Of a DNA stretch of 64,000 bases, positions 55,075-63,904 are shown piece by piece. A program made the translations under genes and the position numbers. The stretch is taken from positions 62,001-126,000 of the forward strand of contig NZ_APNG01000009.1 of assembly GCF_040361255.1 (NCBI RefSeq), written 5' to 3'. The notes beneath the pieces were generated by a model. The model was not told the origin of the DNA. It saw only the letters and a program-made list of their open reading frames with translations, and made no database searches. Position 1 is the stretch's first letter; every line of letters begins with the position of its first letter. The DNA comes from Salinisphaera sp040361255. GTDB taxonomy: Bacteria; Pseudomonadota; Gammaproteobacteria; Nevskiales; Salinisphaeraceae.

Positions 55075-55941
55075 TCAGAAGACGTTGAGCGGAATCTTGA
55101 GGTAGGCCGTGCCGTTGGCTTCCGGTTCCGGCATGCGGCCACCGCGGGTGTTGATCTGTAACGCCGCAAGTATGAGCGTGGGTAGCGGCAGTTGTGCATC
55201 GCGCTTGTTGCGCAGTTCGATATAGCTCGCTTCGTCGATATTCTTCAGGTGCGGATTGTTCGCGCGCTGTTCGGCGACGGTCGACTCCCAGCACGGCTCG
55301 CGGCCATCGGGCATATAGTCGTGGCCGGTGAACAAACGCGTGTCGTCGGGTAGATCGAGTATCGCCTGAATCGAACGATAAAGCGTGGCCGCATCACCGC
55401 CGGGAAAATCGGCCCGTGCGGTACCGAAGTCGGGCTGAAACAGCGTGTCGTGCACGAAGGCGGCATCTCCGATCACATAGGTAATCGAGGCAAGCGTGTG
55501 CCCAGGCGAATGCATGACGCGTGCGTCGAGGTTGCCCAGTTTGAAGGTATCGCCGTCGGCGAACAGACGATCCCACTGGCGGCCATCGGTATGGAAGTCG
55601 TCGCCGAAGTTGTAAATGTCTTTCCAGAGCTTTTGCACCGCTACGACATGCTCGCCGATCGCCCGCGGCGCATCGAATATCTCCTGCAGATAGATCGCGG
55701 CTGACAGATGGTCGGCGTGTGGGTGGGTATCCAGAATCCAATCCACGGTCAGACCGCGCTTGCGTACGAAGGCTGCGATTTCATCGGCCTGCGTCGTGTT
55801 CGTGCGTGCCGACTGCGGATCGTAATCCAGCACCGGATCGATGATCGCACAGCGAGCGCTGTCGTTATCGATACAGACATACTGGACGCTGAACGTATTC
55901 GGATCGAAAAAACCGACCACTTCCGGGCTGTTTGTAGCCAT
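55075..55941 (-). CDS. MBL-fold sulfur dioxygenase-like hydrolase (Blh/ETHE1 type)
   Basis: A 288-residue metallo-beta-lactamase-fold protein. The metal motif THPHADHL lies at about residues 72-79, another His is in HSPGHTLASITY, an Asp is in FVHDTLFQPDFG, and LFTGHDY provides the last His. The pattern matches persulfide dioxygenases and the Blh protein of bigR operons, which act on sulfane sulfur. It is divergent from two YeeE/YedE membrane proteins, the classical partner set for sulfide detoxification. Confidence 0.85.
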   Translation of the reverse strand: MATNSPEVVGFFDPNTFSVQYVCIDNDSARCAIIDPVLDYDPQSARTNTTQADEIAAFVRKRGLTVDWILDTHPHADHLSAAIYLQEIFDAPRAIGEHVVAVQKLWKDIYNFGDDFHTDGRQWDRLFADGDTFKLGNLDARVMHSPGHTLASITYVIGDAAFVHDTLFQPDFGTARADFPGGDAATLYRSIQAILDLPDDTRLFTGHDYMPDGREPCWESTVAEQRANNPHLKNIDEASYIELRNKRDAQLPLPTLILAALQINTRGGRMPEPEANGTAYLKIPLNVF

Positions 55942-55991
55942 GTTTCACCTCTTATCCAGGATCGTGCGCTTTGCGCCAAACTTTTGGTTAT

Positions 55992-56007
55992 TTGCACATA
56001 TCAGCAA
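55992..56007. promoter_or_regulatory. Possible operator in the Blh-YeeE intergenic region
   Basis: TTGC and GCAA lie as an inverted repeat around an 8-base AT-rich spacer, with longer AAACTT/AAGTTT arms further out, in the promoter region shared by the divergent genes. It could bind a BigR- or CstR-type repressor. The short arms make this tentative. Confidence 0.3.
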
Positions 56008-56165
56008 GTTTTATTCTACCCTAGGGGGTATCCAAAACAAGTCAGAGGTATTCATGAATCGGTCTCGCAGCCGGCACCGTGTTCTGAACAGCCGACGCGA
56101 CATGACGGGCGACGTGTTGTACTGCGTATCGCCCCCCTGCCCGCCGGCCGGCGTGGATTGATAGC

Positions 56166-56594
56166 ATGTTCACGATGGCCAATTTCACACCGCTTAGCGG
56201 CGCGATCGGTGGCGCGCTTATCGGCCTTGCTGCCGCGCTGCTATGGCTGGGCGTCGGCCGGATCGCGGGCGTATCCGGCCATCTTCACGGACTCATCGCT
56301 GCACCCGAGCGTCGCGGACGCGCCCTGCTATGGCTCGGCGGTCTAATCGCCGGCGCACTGCTGGTTGGCATTTTCGCGCCGGCTATCGTGCCCGTGCGCG
56401 AAGGCTTTTCGCCTGTGCGACTCGCCTTCGCCGGGCTGCTGGTGGGCTTCGGCACGCGACTCGGTTCGGGGTGTACGAGTGGTCACGGTGTGTGCGGCAT
56501 CGGCCGCGGGTCGCCCCGCTCGCTGGCCGCCACGGTCGTATTCTTCGTGTTCGGCGTCATCACGGCGGTGATCTGTCGCCGTATGCTGGGTTAA
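56166..56594 (+). CDS. YeeE/YedE-family membrane protein, first half
   Basis: A 142-residue inner-membrane protein with about four helices. The family signature GFGTRLGSGCTSGHGVCGIGRGSPRS carries two cysteines in the SGCTSGHGVCG loop. In YeeE-type transporters such cysteines pass thiosulfate or other sulfur species across the membrane. Together with the next gene it makes a split transporter. The next gene begins after 4 bp. Confidence 0.87.
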   Translation: MFTMANFTPLSGAIGGALIGLAAALLWLGVGRIAGVSGHLHGLIAAPERRGRALLWLGGLIAGALLVGIFAPAIVPVREGFSPVRLAFAGLLVGFGTRLGSGCTSGHGVCGIGRGSPRSLAATVVFFVFGVITAVICRRMLG

Positions 56595-56598
56595 CAGG

Positions 56599-57006
56599 AT
56601 GCGTCACGTCATTACACTGGCCAGCGGCGTGTTGTTCGGCGTGGGGCTTACGCTCTCCGGCATGGTCGATCCGACCAAGGTGCTGGCATTCCTCGACCCG
56701 CTCGGGCCCTGGGATCCGACGCTGGCTGTGGTGATGGCTTCCGCCTTGAGCGTGTTCGCTGCAGCGCACGCAATCGCACGGACCCGGGCTCGACCGCTTT
56801 GCGCCGAGCGCTTCCATGAACCGGCGCGCCTTGGCATCGATCGGCCTCTGCTTATCGGCGCGGCGCTGTTCGGGATCGGCTGGGGCATGGCGGGCTATTG
56901 TCCGGGCCCGGGGCTGGCGGCGCTGGTGTACAACGCTCACGAAGCGGTCGTGTTCCTGCCTGCGGTGCTACTCGGCTGTTGGCTGGCCGGACGCTATCGC
57001 GCGTAA
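56599..57006 (+). CDS. YeeE/YedE-family membrane protein, second half
   Basis: A 135-residue membrane protein with about four helices. GVLFGVGLTLSGMVDPTKVLAFLDP opens the domain, and FGIGWGMAGYCPGPGLAALV carries a conserved-looking Cys. It pairs with the preceding gene as a two-protein YeeE/YedE unit. It is convergent with the truncated repressor gene. Confidence 0.87.
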   Translation: MRHVITLASGVLFGVGLTLSGMVDPTKVLAFLDPLGPWDPTLAVVMASALSVFAAAHAIARTRARPLCAERFHEPARLGIDRPLLIGAALFGIGWGMAGYCPGPGLAALVYNAHEAVVFLPAVLLGCWLAGRYRA

Positions 57007-57025
57007 GCGCGCATTCAACCGGCCT

Positions 57026-57232
57026 TTAGCCGTAGCGCGACAGCAGTTCGGTCGCGTATTTCAGGCGTGCGCGTGCGTCATCGCCGTCGAGATGGCTACA
57101 GGACAATTCACGTTCAATCACGCAGGAGAGCATGTTGTAGAAGGTACGATCCAACGCCTTGCGCGCAGCCGACATCTGGACCGCCACGTCTTCGCATTCG
57201 GCATCGCGCTCGATCATGGCCTGCAGATTAAC
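57026..57232 (-). pseudogene. CsoR/CstR-family repressor, N-terminus deleted
   Basis: About 67 codons encode the second and third helices of a DUF156 metal- or sulfur-sensing repressor: LQAMIERDAECEDVAVQM, then SAARKALDRTFYNMLSCVI. The first helix, with the RLKRxxGQ DNA-contact region, is missing. The sequence upstream is not promoter but the broken RND gene in another frame, so the gene is a remnant. It probably once controlled the neighbouring sulfur genes. A 63-residue product from the ATG at 57217 could be made but should not bind DNA normally. Confidence 0.68.
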
Positions 57233-57957
57233 GCCTCGCGAATGGCGTCGAGATCTTCGAAATTACCGGTCGGTTCGATGGTGAAGCGCCGCCCCGCCGT
57301 ATCCACGGCGCCCCCGGGGCGGATAATATTCTGGTCGGCGAGCGTGGCAATCAGTTGTTGCGGGCTCAGGCCCATTTCGGCCAGCCGTGCATTGGTGGTC
57401 TCGACGTAGACACGCTCGGGCTGTACGCCGAGAATTTCGACCCGTTTGGTGTGCTTGACCGTATAAAGCTGGTCGCGAATATGCTGGGCCATGTCGTACA
57501 TCTGCGACATGGAAAAGTCGTCAGCGGTCAGCGCGGCGGTGACCACGGCGACATCGCCGAAATCGTCGTTGACATAGGGCGTGCTCGCGCCCTCAGGCAA
57601 ATCGTCGCGTACGCCGTCGATCTTGTGGCGCATTTCGTCCCAGATCTGGTCCAGGTTGAAATACTTGTCCTGAATCTCGACATGAATGATCGAGGTCCCC
57701 GGCATGGACGTACTACGAATCTGCTCGACCTCGGGAACCTGACGAATCGCCTCTTCCAGCGTTTTCGTGATCAGCAATTCGACCCGCTCGGCCGACAGCC
57801 CCTCGAAGTGGGTCGTAACCACGGCCTCACGGATCGTGATTTCCGGGTCTTCGCGGGTGGGCAGCGAAAAATAGCAAAGCACGCCCGCAATATTGGCCAC
57901 GACGACCATCATGATCACGACAGGCCAATACCGAAACGCAAGCTGGCTGATATTCAT
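57214..57957 (-). pseudogene. RND efflux transporter, N-terminal fragment
   Basis: A 247-codon frame begins like an HAE-type RND pump: MNISQLAFRYWPVVIMMVVV as TM1, then FSLPTREDPEITIREAVVTT and a porter domain ending NFEDLDAIREA. Intact pumps have about 1000-1050 residues, so three quarters are missing. The frame ends four codons after crossing into the repressor sequence. The adaptor gene upstream is intact and 12 bp away. A fragment with one helix cannot pump. Confidence 0.85.
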
Positions 57958-57969
57958 CCGGCCACCCGG

Positions 57970-59097
57970 TTATTCGTTGAACTGGCGGGGGCCGACGCCG
58001 ATCCGGGTCACCGACTGGCCATCGTGCAAAAAAGCCAATCCCTGGCTGGCGACGATCTCGCCGGGATCCAGCCCAGCGCTAATCAATGCCTTCTCACCGC
58101 TAATGTCGGCCACCTCGACGCTGCGTTGGACCAGGCGGTCGCTGTCGGGGTCGAATACATAGACGAAGGTGTCGTCATCAGCGCCCTGCGCGAATGCGGT
58201 GACCGGTATTTCGATACGCGCCGGCTGTGCCAACTCGCCGTTGCTCAGGCGCAGCGTGACCTCGGCAGTCATGCCCGCACGGGCCGCGTCGACCGGCTTG
58301 GCGATCACCAGGGTCACCGGATAGGCATTGCGATCACCCGCATCGGTGGCCACCTCGCTGATACGCGCCATCATCGGCGCCTTCGGCGCAGCTGCGAGCG
58401 TGACCGCATGCATCGCATCGCGATCGAGCACGCCGACCAGCGTTTCCGGCGCAGATACGACCACTTCCATGCCATCGTCGCGGCTCTGGATTTCGAGTAC
58501 CGTTTCTCCTGCCTGTACGCGCTGGGCCGGCTCCACAAGCCGGCGCGCTACGCTGCCGTCGTAGGGGGCAATCAGGCGTGTGTCGGCGAGATCCTTGGCA
58601 GCAATATCGACCCGGGCCCGGGCCGTATCGACCCGGCTGCGATCGCTGGCAAGCGTGGCCGCATCGTTATCGTACTCGGCTTGCGAAATGGCATCGGCCT
58701 TACGCAACGACTTGGAACGCGCGAAGCGTGTCGACGACAACTCGCGGGCAGCGCGTGCCTCGGCAAGCTCTGCCTTGCGCTGCTCGAGTGTCAACGCATA
58801 GCTACGATCGTCGAGTGTGGCCAGCACATCGCCGCGCGCGAATACATCGCCCGTGTCCACATTGATTCGCGCGACACGCCCCGGCACATCGAAGCCCACC
58901 GGCGCGCGCTCGGGCGTCTGCAGTACGCCGGCAATCGAGCGCGTTTGGCCGGAGCTGGCCACCTGGGCCACGGCCCAGGCAATCGGCTTGGGCGGTGTGG
59001 GTTGCGGTGGCTGTTCGCTGGTGCAGGCAGATAGCGAAACGCAGGCGCCAAGCGCGATCAGCACACCCCGCCAGCGCGTTCGACGGTGCCGACTCAT
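57970..59097 (-). CDS. RND efflux periplasmic adaptor lipoprotein
   Basis: A 375-residue membrane-fusion protein with a lipobox (SLSAC, Cys25). The lipoyl half-motif GFDVPGRVARINVDTGD is followed by a coiled hairpin (EQRKAELAEARAARELSSTR), the second lipoyl half (DTRLIAPYDGSVARRLVEPA), a beta-barrel and a C-terminal domain. It would deliver substrates to the RND pump encoded next to it, but that gene is broken, so the adaptor may be orphaned. The ATG at 59097 gives the lipoprotein signal; earlier starts are unsupported. Confidence 0.88.
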   Translation of the reverse strand: MSRHRRTRWRGVLIALGACVSLSACTSEQPPQPTPPKPIAWAVAQVASSGQTRSIAGVLQTPERAPVGFDVPGRVARINVDTGDVFARGDVLATLDDRSYALTLEQRKAELAEARAARELSSTRFARSKSLRKADAISQAEYDNDAATLASDRSRVDTARARVDIAAKDLADTRLIAPYDGSVARRLVEPAQRVQAGETVLEIQSRDDGMEVVVSAPETLVGVLDRDAMHAVTLAAAPKAPMMARISEVATDAGDRNAYPVTLVIAKPVDAARAGMTAEVTLRLSNGELAQPARIEIPVTAFAQGADDDTFVYVFDPDSDRLVQRSVEVADISGEKALISAGLDPGEIVASQGLAFLHDGQSVTRIGVGPRQFNE

Positions 59098-59358
59098 GAC
59101 GGTTCTGTTGGCGCCGCCGGCGACCGTGTTTTCGCGTGGTCTGCCCTGCTCGGCGGCAGAACCGAAACACCCCCTAAGCCTGTGCGCCGACATCCTTTTC
59201 CCTCGATGTGTTGTCGTTGTTTTGTGCAAGCCACAGGCCGGCTATTGCGCAATCGCGAATACAATGCAGACCAAAGCTACTGGCATCTTGCGCGAAAACT
59301 ATAATTCAGAAAGCCATCTTTTCACGACTCCAGCCGCCAGCGTGTGGTCGATCGCGCG

Positions 59359-60150
59359 CTAGTCGTTCGTCTGCGGTGGCGCTTCTTTCTCCCCGTTCTC
59401 GCCGCTGTCCTTCGGCTTTTCGTTCGTGGCATCGGCCGCCTGCGCGTTGGCGTCTTCCCCGCCCGACGGGCCAGTCTCGGGCGGCGTCTGACTGGCCACT
59501 GCCGTACAGTTTTCATGCACGCTGTCGTCGACCTCCACCGTCAGCCGATCGCCATCGCGGCTGAGTCGATTACCGTGCTCGCCTACGAACTTGTCCTTGC
59601 GACCAGCGGCCGGCATGACCAGGCGCCGGTTCCCCAGGCGTACGACCGCCCGCTTTGGCTCAAACGCCGCGGCCAGATGAAAACCATCGTCACAGCGATA
59701 CTGTTCGAAGCTCAGCTCGGCATCCGTCGAACTGGGCACGAGTTCGAGCCGAACTTCAGATTCGTTTTTCAGCGGATTGATCGGTCGTGGTTTTTCCGAC
59801 TTCCAAAGCACGTTACCGTCGGCCGCGAGAATCTCACCGCGCAGGCCGTAATCGCCGTCGGGATCGATCAGATCGCGCTCGATCTCCACATTGAAGGCAA
59901 TCGATTTTCGGTCCAGATCGTGCAACGTGCGCTCGGCCACGATACGTTTGCTCGCACCGTCCTCGCCCTGCTCGACCATGCTGATGCGCGCGCTGGCATC
60001 GCCCGGCAGCGCCTGGCTACCGGCGAGCTCGACCGTGCCCGCCACGGTGACAACCTCGGGTTCATCAGTGCCGCAGCCGGCGACCAGCAGAATCGCCAAC
60101 ATGCCCAGGCAACACCGGGCCCACGCCTGGCCAAAGTATCTATGCAACAT
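59359..60150 (-). CDS. YbaY-MliC fusion lipoprotein
   Basis: A 263-residue lipoprotein with lipobox LVAGC (Cys26). A YbaY-like beta domain covers about residues 33-120 (VVTVAGTVEL, GDASARISMVE, FNVEIERDLIDPDGDYGLRG). A second domain at about 148-218 (FEQYRCDDGFHLAAAFEP, RAVVRLGNRRLVMP) resembles MliC, the membrane-bound inhibitor of C-type lysozyme, with Cys153 and Cys215 placed for its disulfide. A charged, disordered tail follows. The fold assignments are from pattern recognition. It probably protects cell-wall peptidoglycan in the periplasm. Confidence 0.7.
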   Translation of the reverse strand: MLHRYFGQAWARCCLGMLAILLVAGCGTDEPEVVTVAGTVELAGSQALPGDASARISMVEQGEDGASKRIVAERTLHDLDRKSIAFNVEIERDLIDPDGDYGLRGEILAADGNVLWKSEKPRPINPLKNESEVRLELVPSSTDAELSFEQYRCDDGFHLAAAFEPKRAVVRLGNRRLVMPAAGRKDKFVGEHGNRLSRDGDRLTVEVDDSVHENCTAVASQTPPETGPSGGEDANAQAADATNEKPKDSGENGEKEAPPQTND

Positions 60151-60162
60151 TAGGTTCTCTTC

Positions 60163-60831
60163 TCAATCGATTGATAACGCGAGAATTTGACTCACTTGGC
60201 ATAACGGGCGTTCCGACGCCTGTTGCCAGCGATCAAAGACTGTCTGAATTTCGCTAAGCGCGGCACGGCTGGTAGCACGGCCGGTATAGGCGTCCCAATA
60301 CGCCAACGCACGCAGGACCCAGTCGGTGAGCAGGAAGGTATCCTTGCCGCACATACGCAGGAATGCGGGTGCCGAATTGCCGCCGAGTTGGGTGAACCGC
60401 TGACGTAGCGTTTGCCACAGTTCCACGGTTTCGTCTTCGTCCCAGTCCGCCAGCCACACGCCGAAACTGCCGAATTCGTCGATGATCTTTTGCATGGCGA
60501 TCGCGTTATCGCGGACCGCGAAGATCTTCTTGCGATGACGAATGAGGGTTTCATCGCGGGTTAACCGCTGTAATTGGGTATCGTCCATCGCCGCAACGCG
60601 GGCGGGGTCGAAATCGTCGAATGCGATCTCGAACGCTGGCCAGCGCGCATCCACGAGCCGATGCGTCAAACCGGCACGAAAAATACGGCGGTTCATTACG
60701 GACAGATAGCGATCATCGCCGATCATGGCCAGCGATTCCGGCGGCTCGGGGCGAATCAGGCGCGATTCGAGTGCATCGGCGCCACCCACGCGTTCGCGGG
60801 CTCGTTGCTCTATAACCGAGAATTCGGTCAT
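60163..60831 (-). CDS. DNA-3-methyladenine glycosylase I family protein
   Basis: A 222-residue protein. The segment YLSVMNRRIFRAGLTHRLVD and following ARWPAFEIAFDDFDPARVA match the Tag-like family of helix-hairpin-helix glycosylases that remove 3-methyladenine. A Glu/Asp pair and the NRRIF region line the base pocket. The usual E. coli Tag zinc cysteines are not obvious, as in the second subgroup of the family. It starts 12 bp upstream of the lipoprotein gene. Confidence 0.8.
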   Translation of the reverse strand: MTEFSVIEQRARERVGGADALESRLIRPEPPESLAMIGDDRYLSVMNRRIFRAGLTHRLVDARWPAFEIAFDDFDPARVAAMDDTQLQRLTRDETLIRHRKKIFAVRDNAIAMQKIIDEFGSFGVWLADWDEDETVELWQTLRQRFTQLGGNSAPAFLRMCGKDTFLLTDWVLRALAYWDAYTGRATSRAALSEIQTVFDRWQQASERPLCQVSQILALSID

Positions 60832-60997
60832 GGGAATACAATCAGGTCGATAATTCGGCCAAGTTTAACCCAGACGCAGCGTAATCACGCTAACCTTCGG
60901 TATTGAAAGATTTCGCACTGGCGATTCGAGGGCTTAGCCGCGTCGTATAAGTACGGGCCGGCACGGCGCGCGTCGGGCGCTAGATCTTCGCTGCGCC

Positions 60998-61025
60998 AAA
61001 AAAAACGGGGGCCAACAGCCCCCGT
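60998..61025 (-). terminator. Intrinsic terminator after the monooxygenase gene
   Basis: On the minus strand ACGGGGGC and GCCCCCGT form an 8-bp stem with a 5-base loop, followed by eight T residues. It lies 21 bp after the monooxygenase stop. Confidence 0.92.
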
Positions 61026-61046
61026 CGATTCGACTTGAAGTGATTT

Positions 61047-62852
61047 CTAGCTGAGATGGTGTACCGACTGCTGCCCGTACACCGGCGTATTCAGCCCTTC
61101 CATGCGCGCCTTGAGCTGCAAGGCGAGAAAGTGCGAATAAAACCTTGACTGGGCTAGGTTACCTCCATGAAACCATAGTGCTTCTTGCTGGGTTGGCTTC
61201 CACATGTTGCGTTGTTCGCCTTCCCACGGGCCCGGGTCCTTGGGCGTATCCGAACCCAGCCCCCAGACCTTGCCGACCTTGTCGGCAACCGCCTGGGAGA
61301 TCAGATCGGCAGCCCAGCCGTTCATCGACCCGTAGCCGGTGGCATAGATGACGACATCGGCGGGAATGTCGCGCCCGTCTTCGAGTTCAACGCTGTTTTT
61401 GGTCAGGCGGGCCACTTCGGCCCCGCTTTCGAGCTTGATACGGCCGTCGATGATCATTTGCGATGCGCCCACGTCAATGTAGTAACCCGAGGCTCGACGC
61501 AGGTATTTCATGAACAGGCCCGAGTCGTCCGGGCCGAAATCGAGCATGAAACCGGCCTTTTCGAGTTTTGCATAGAAATCGGCATCCACCCGGCGGATCT
61601 CGTCGAACAGCGGTTTCTGGAAGTCCGCCAGCAGCGCGTAGGGAATGGAGGCAAACAGCATGTCCGCTTTTTCGGTGGTTATGCCGTTGGCGAGCGCCTC
61701 CTCCGAATACAGCGGCCCCAGGGCATATTTCATCAGCGATTCGGACCGGGAAATATGGGTCGACGAACGCTGGATCATGGTCACGTCGACACCGTTTTCC
61801 GCCAGCGCGGCACAGATGTCGTGGGCAGAGTTGTTCGAGCCGATCACCGCGACTTTCTTGCCCTCCATGCCGTCCGGACCGGGATGCTCGGATGAATGCT
61901 GCTGAATGCCTTCGAAGCGCTCCTGTCCTTCGATCGTGGGGACATTGGGCTTGGCCGACATCCCGGTGGCCAGCACCAAGTGGCGCGGTTCGAGGGTGAT
62001 CTGTTCGCCGTCGCGATCGACCACCACGGTCCAGCGGCCTGTGGATTCGTCGTAGCTGGCCTGGCGCGCCTCGGTCGCCCCCCAGTAGTTGAGCTCCATG
62101 ACCTTGGCATACATTTCCAGCCAGTCACCGATCTTGTCCTTCGGCGCGAACACCGGCCAGTTGCGTGGGAATTTGATGTAGGGCAGATGGTCGTACCAGA
62201 CCGGATCATGCAGACACAGCGACTTGTAGCGCTTGCGCCATGAATCCCCGGGGCGTTCGTTCTTCTCGATAATCAGTGCGGGCACGCCGAGTTGGCGCAA
62301 ACGCGCGCCCAGGGCGATGCCACCCTGCCCGCCGCCGATGATCAGCACGTAGGGCTGCGTATCGATGCCCAGCGATGCCAACTCCTGCTCGCGCTCTTCC
62401 TTCCAGGTGGGTTTGCCCTGGTCATCGCCATGCTTGGCTCCGAGTGGGCGGCTGTCGCCCATCGGCTCCTCGTAGCCTTTGAGTTCGGTCATGGTGGTCA
62501 GCAACGTCCAGATATGCCCGTCCTTGATGCGCATGAACCCGGAGCCGCGGGCAACGGCCGTTTCGAATACGATCCACGCTTCGATCACGCCGTCGTCGGT
62601 CTGGGTCACGACTTCGCGTTCATCGAGCGACCAGTCGTGCGGCTGGGCCTGGTCCAGACAGCTTTCGAGCATGTCTCGAATGCCGGACTTGCCCTCGGCC
62701 GTCTTGATATTCCAGGTAAACGTAAGCATGTCGCGCCAGTAGCATTCGCTGGCGAACAACGCCAGCACGGCGTCGATATCGTGCTGGATGAGCGCTTCGT
62801 CAAGACGATTGAGTACGGTATTGGCCTCGGCGGCCACGGTGGTATCGAGCAT
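61047..62852 (-). CDS. SnoaL-like domain fused to flavin-containing monooxygenase
   Basis: A 601-residue two-part protein. Residues 1-125 form a SnoaL/NTF2-like domain (LDEALIQHDIDAVLALFASECYW). Residues 165-590 form a class B flavoprotein monooxygenase: the FAD motif GGGQGGIALGA at 173-183, an NADPH motif GSNNSAHDICAAL near 338-350, and an ATGYGSMNGW segment near the C-terminus. Baeyer-Villiger or N-oxidising activity is possible. The adjacent SDR suggests a short oxidation pathway. It is read from the same strand as the SDR, 67 bp downstream. Confidence 0.83.
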   Translation of the reverse strand: MLDTTVAAEANTVLNRLDEALIQHDIDAVLALFASECYWRDMLTFTWNIKTAEGKSGIRDMLESCLDQAQPHDWSLDEREVVTQTDDGVIEAWIVFETAVARGSGFMRIKDGHIWTLLTTMTELKGYEEPMGDSRPLGAKHGDDQGKPTWKEEREQELASLGIDTQPYVLIIGGGQGGIALGARLRQLGVPALIIEKNERPGDSWRKRYKSLCLHDPVWYDHLPYIKFPRNWPVFAPKDKIGDWLEMYAKVMELNYWGATEARQASYDESTGRWTVVVDRDGEQITLEPRHLVLATGMSAKPNVPTIEGQERFEGIQQHSSEHPGPDGMEGKKVAVIGSNNSAHDICAALAENGVDVTMIQRSSTHISRSESLMKYALGPLYSEEALANGITTEKADMLFASIPYALLADFQKPLFDEIRRVDADFYAKLEKAGFMLDFGPDDSGLFMKYLRRASGYYIDVGASQMIIDGRIKLESGAEVARLTKNSVELEDGRDIPADVVIYATGYGSMNGWAADLISQAVADKVGKVWGLGSDTPKDPGPWEGEQRNMWKPTQQEALWFHGGNLAQSRFYSHFLALQLKARMEGLNTPVYGQQSVHHLS

Positions 62853-62919
62853 ATAGCTCCTCCTTATCTATCGCGATATATGGGCTGTCGTGCCCTTGTT
62901 GTGATTTTTTGTCGCCTGG

Positions 62920-63696
62920 CTAGAGCGAAAAACCGCCATCCACAGCGATCGCCTGACCGGTTACGTGTTCGGCGCTGGCCAGATAGACGGCCATTTGCCC
63001 CATGTCTTCGGGCGTTTGTGCCACGCCCTGTGGCAGCAGGGTTTTCTGGTGGCGCTCCCAGGACTGCTCTTCGCTTTCACCGGGCTGGCGCCAGCGCCCG
63101 GACAGCCCCTCTTCGCCGCGCCACATGCCGGTACCGACAATGCCGGGACACAGGGCATTCACGGTGATGCCCTCGGCGGCGACCTCCTTGGCCACCGCGT
63201 TCGTGAACCCGATCACCGCGAATTTGGATGCCGAATAATGAGACAGATCGGGAAACCCGACCTTGCCGGCGATAGAGGCCATATTGATGATGCGTCCGAA
63301 GCGGCGCGGGCGCATGACGGCCAATTCGGCCTGGGTCGACAGAAACACGCCCCGGGCGTTGACAGCCATGATCTGATCCCAGTCTTCGACATCGAGCTCG
63401 GCGATGCCCTTGATGCTGATCACGCCGGCGTTGTTGACCGCGATGTCGATATCGCCGAGCGCCTGTTCGGCCGTGGCGACCATCGCACCCACCGAGTCGA
63501 CATCGCGTACATCCACGCCGATCGCGGTACTACGCCGTCCGGCGCGCTTTACCAGATCGGCAGTCTCCTGGGCGATTGCGACATCGACATCGGCGACGGC
63601 AACATCCGCCCCGGCCTGCGCGAAGGCCAGTGCCACGGCCTGGCCAATGCCACGCCCGCCGCCCGTGATCAGGGCGACACGGTTTTCAAACTGCAT
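62920..63696 (-). CDS. Short-chain dehydrogenase/reductase
   Basis: A 258-residue classical SDR. The cofactor motif GGGRGIGQA is at about residues 12-20, the NNAGV motif at about 87-91, and the active-site Ser (INMASIAG) with the YSASK Tyr-Lys pair follows. The Asp after the second strand (VADVD) favours NAD(H). The substrate is unknown; it may supply or consume the ketone used by the monooxygenase. The ATG at 63696 has AAAGGAG upstream; the frame extends five codons more. Confidence 0.88.
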   Translation of the reverse strand: MQFENRVALITGGGRGIGQAVALAFAQAGADVAVADVDVAIAQETADLVKRAGRRSTAIGVDVRDVDSVGAMVATAEQALGDIDIAVNNAGVISIKGIAELDVEDWDQIMAVNARGVFLSTQAELAVMRPRRFGRIINMASIAGKVGFPDLSHYSASKFAVIGFTNAVAKEVAAEGITVNALCPGIVGTGMWRGEEGLSGRWRQPGESEEQSWERHQKTLLPQGVAQTPEDMGQMAVYLASAEHVTGQAIAVDGGFSL

Positions 63697-63904
63697 GTGT
63701 TCTCCTTTCACGTTGTGGTTATCGCCGTTCGTAGGACGGCTTCAATACGGGCAGGAGCAAAACCTGTGCCGGTTACGCAAGCCGTTGTTTCAACGGGCTT
63801 ATGCCGTATTTCCGCAGGGAGATGACACAGTCCATGCAACGCTTGGCGCCACAGGTGTGGCAATGCGGCGGTGTGCGGCCGAGCGAGGCCGGGTTGTGTC
63901 GGCG

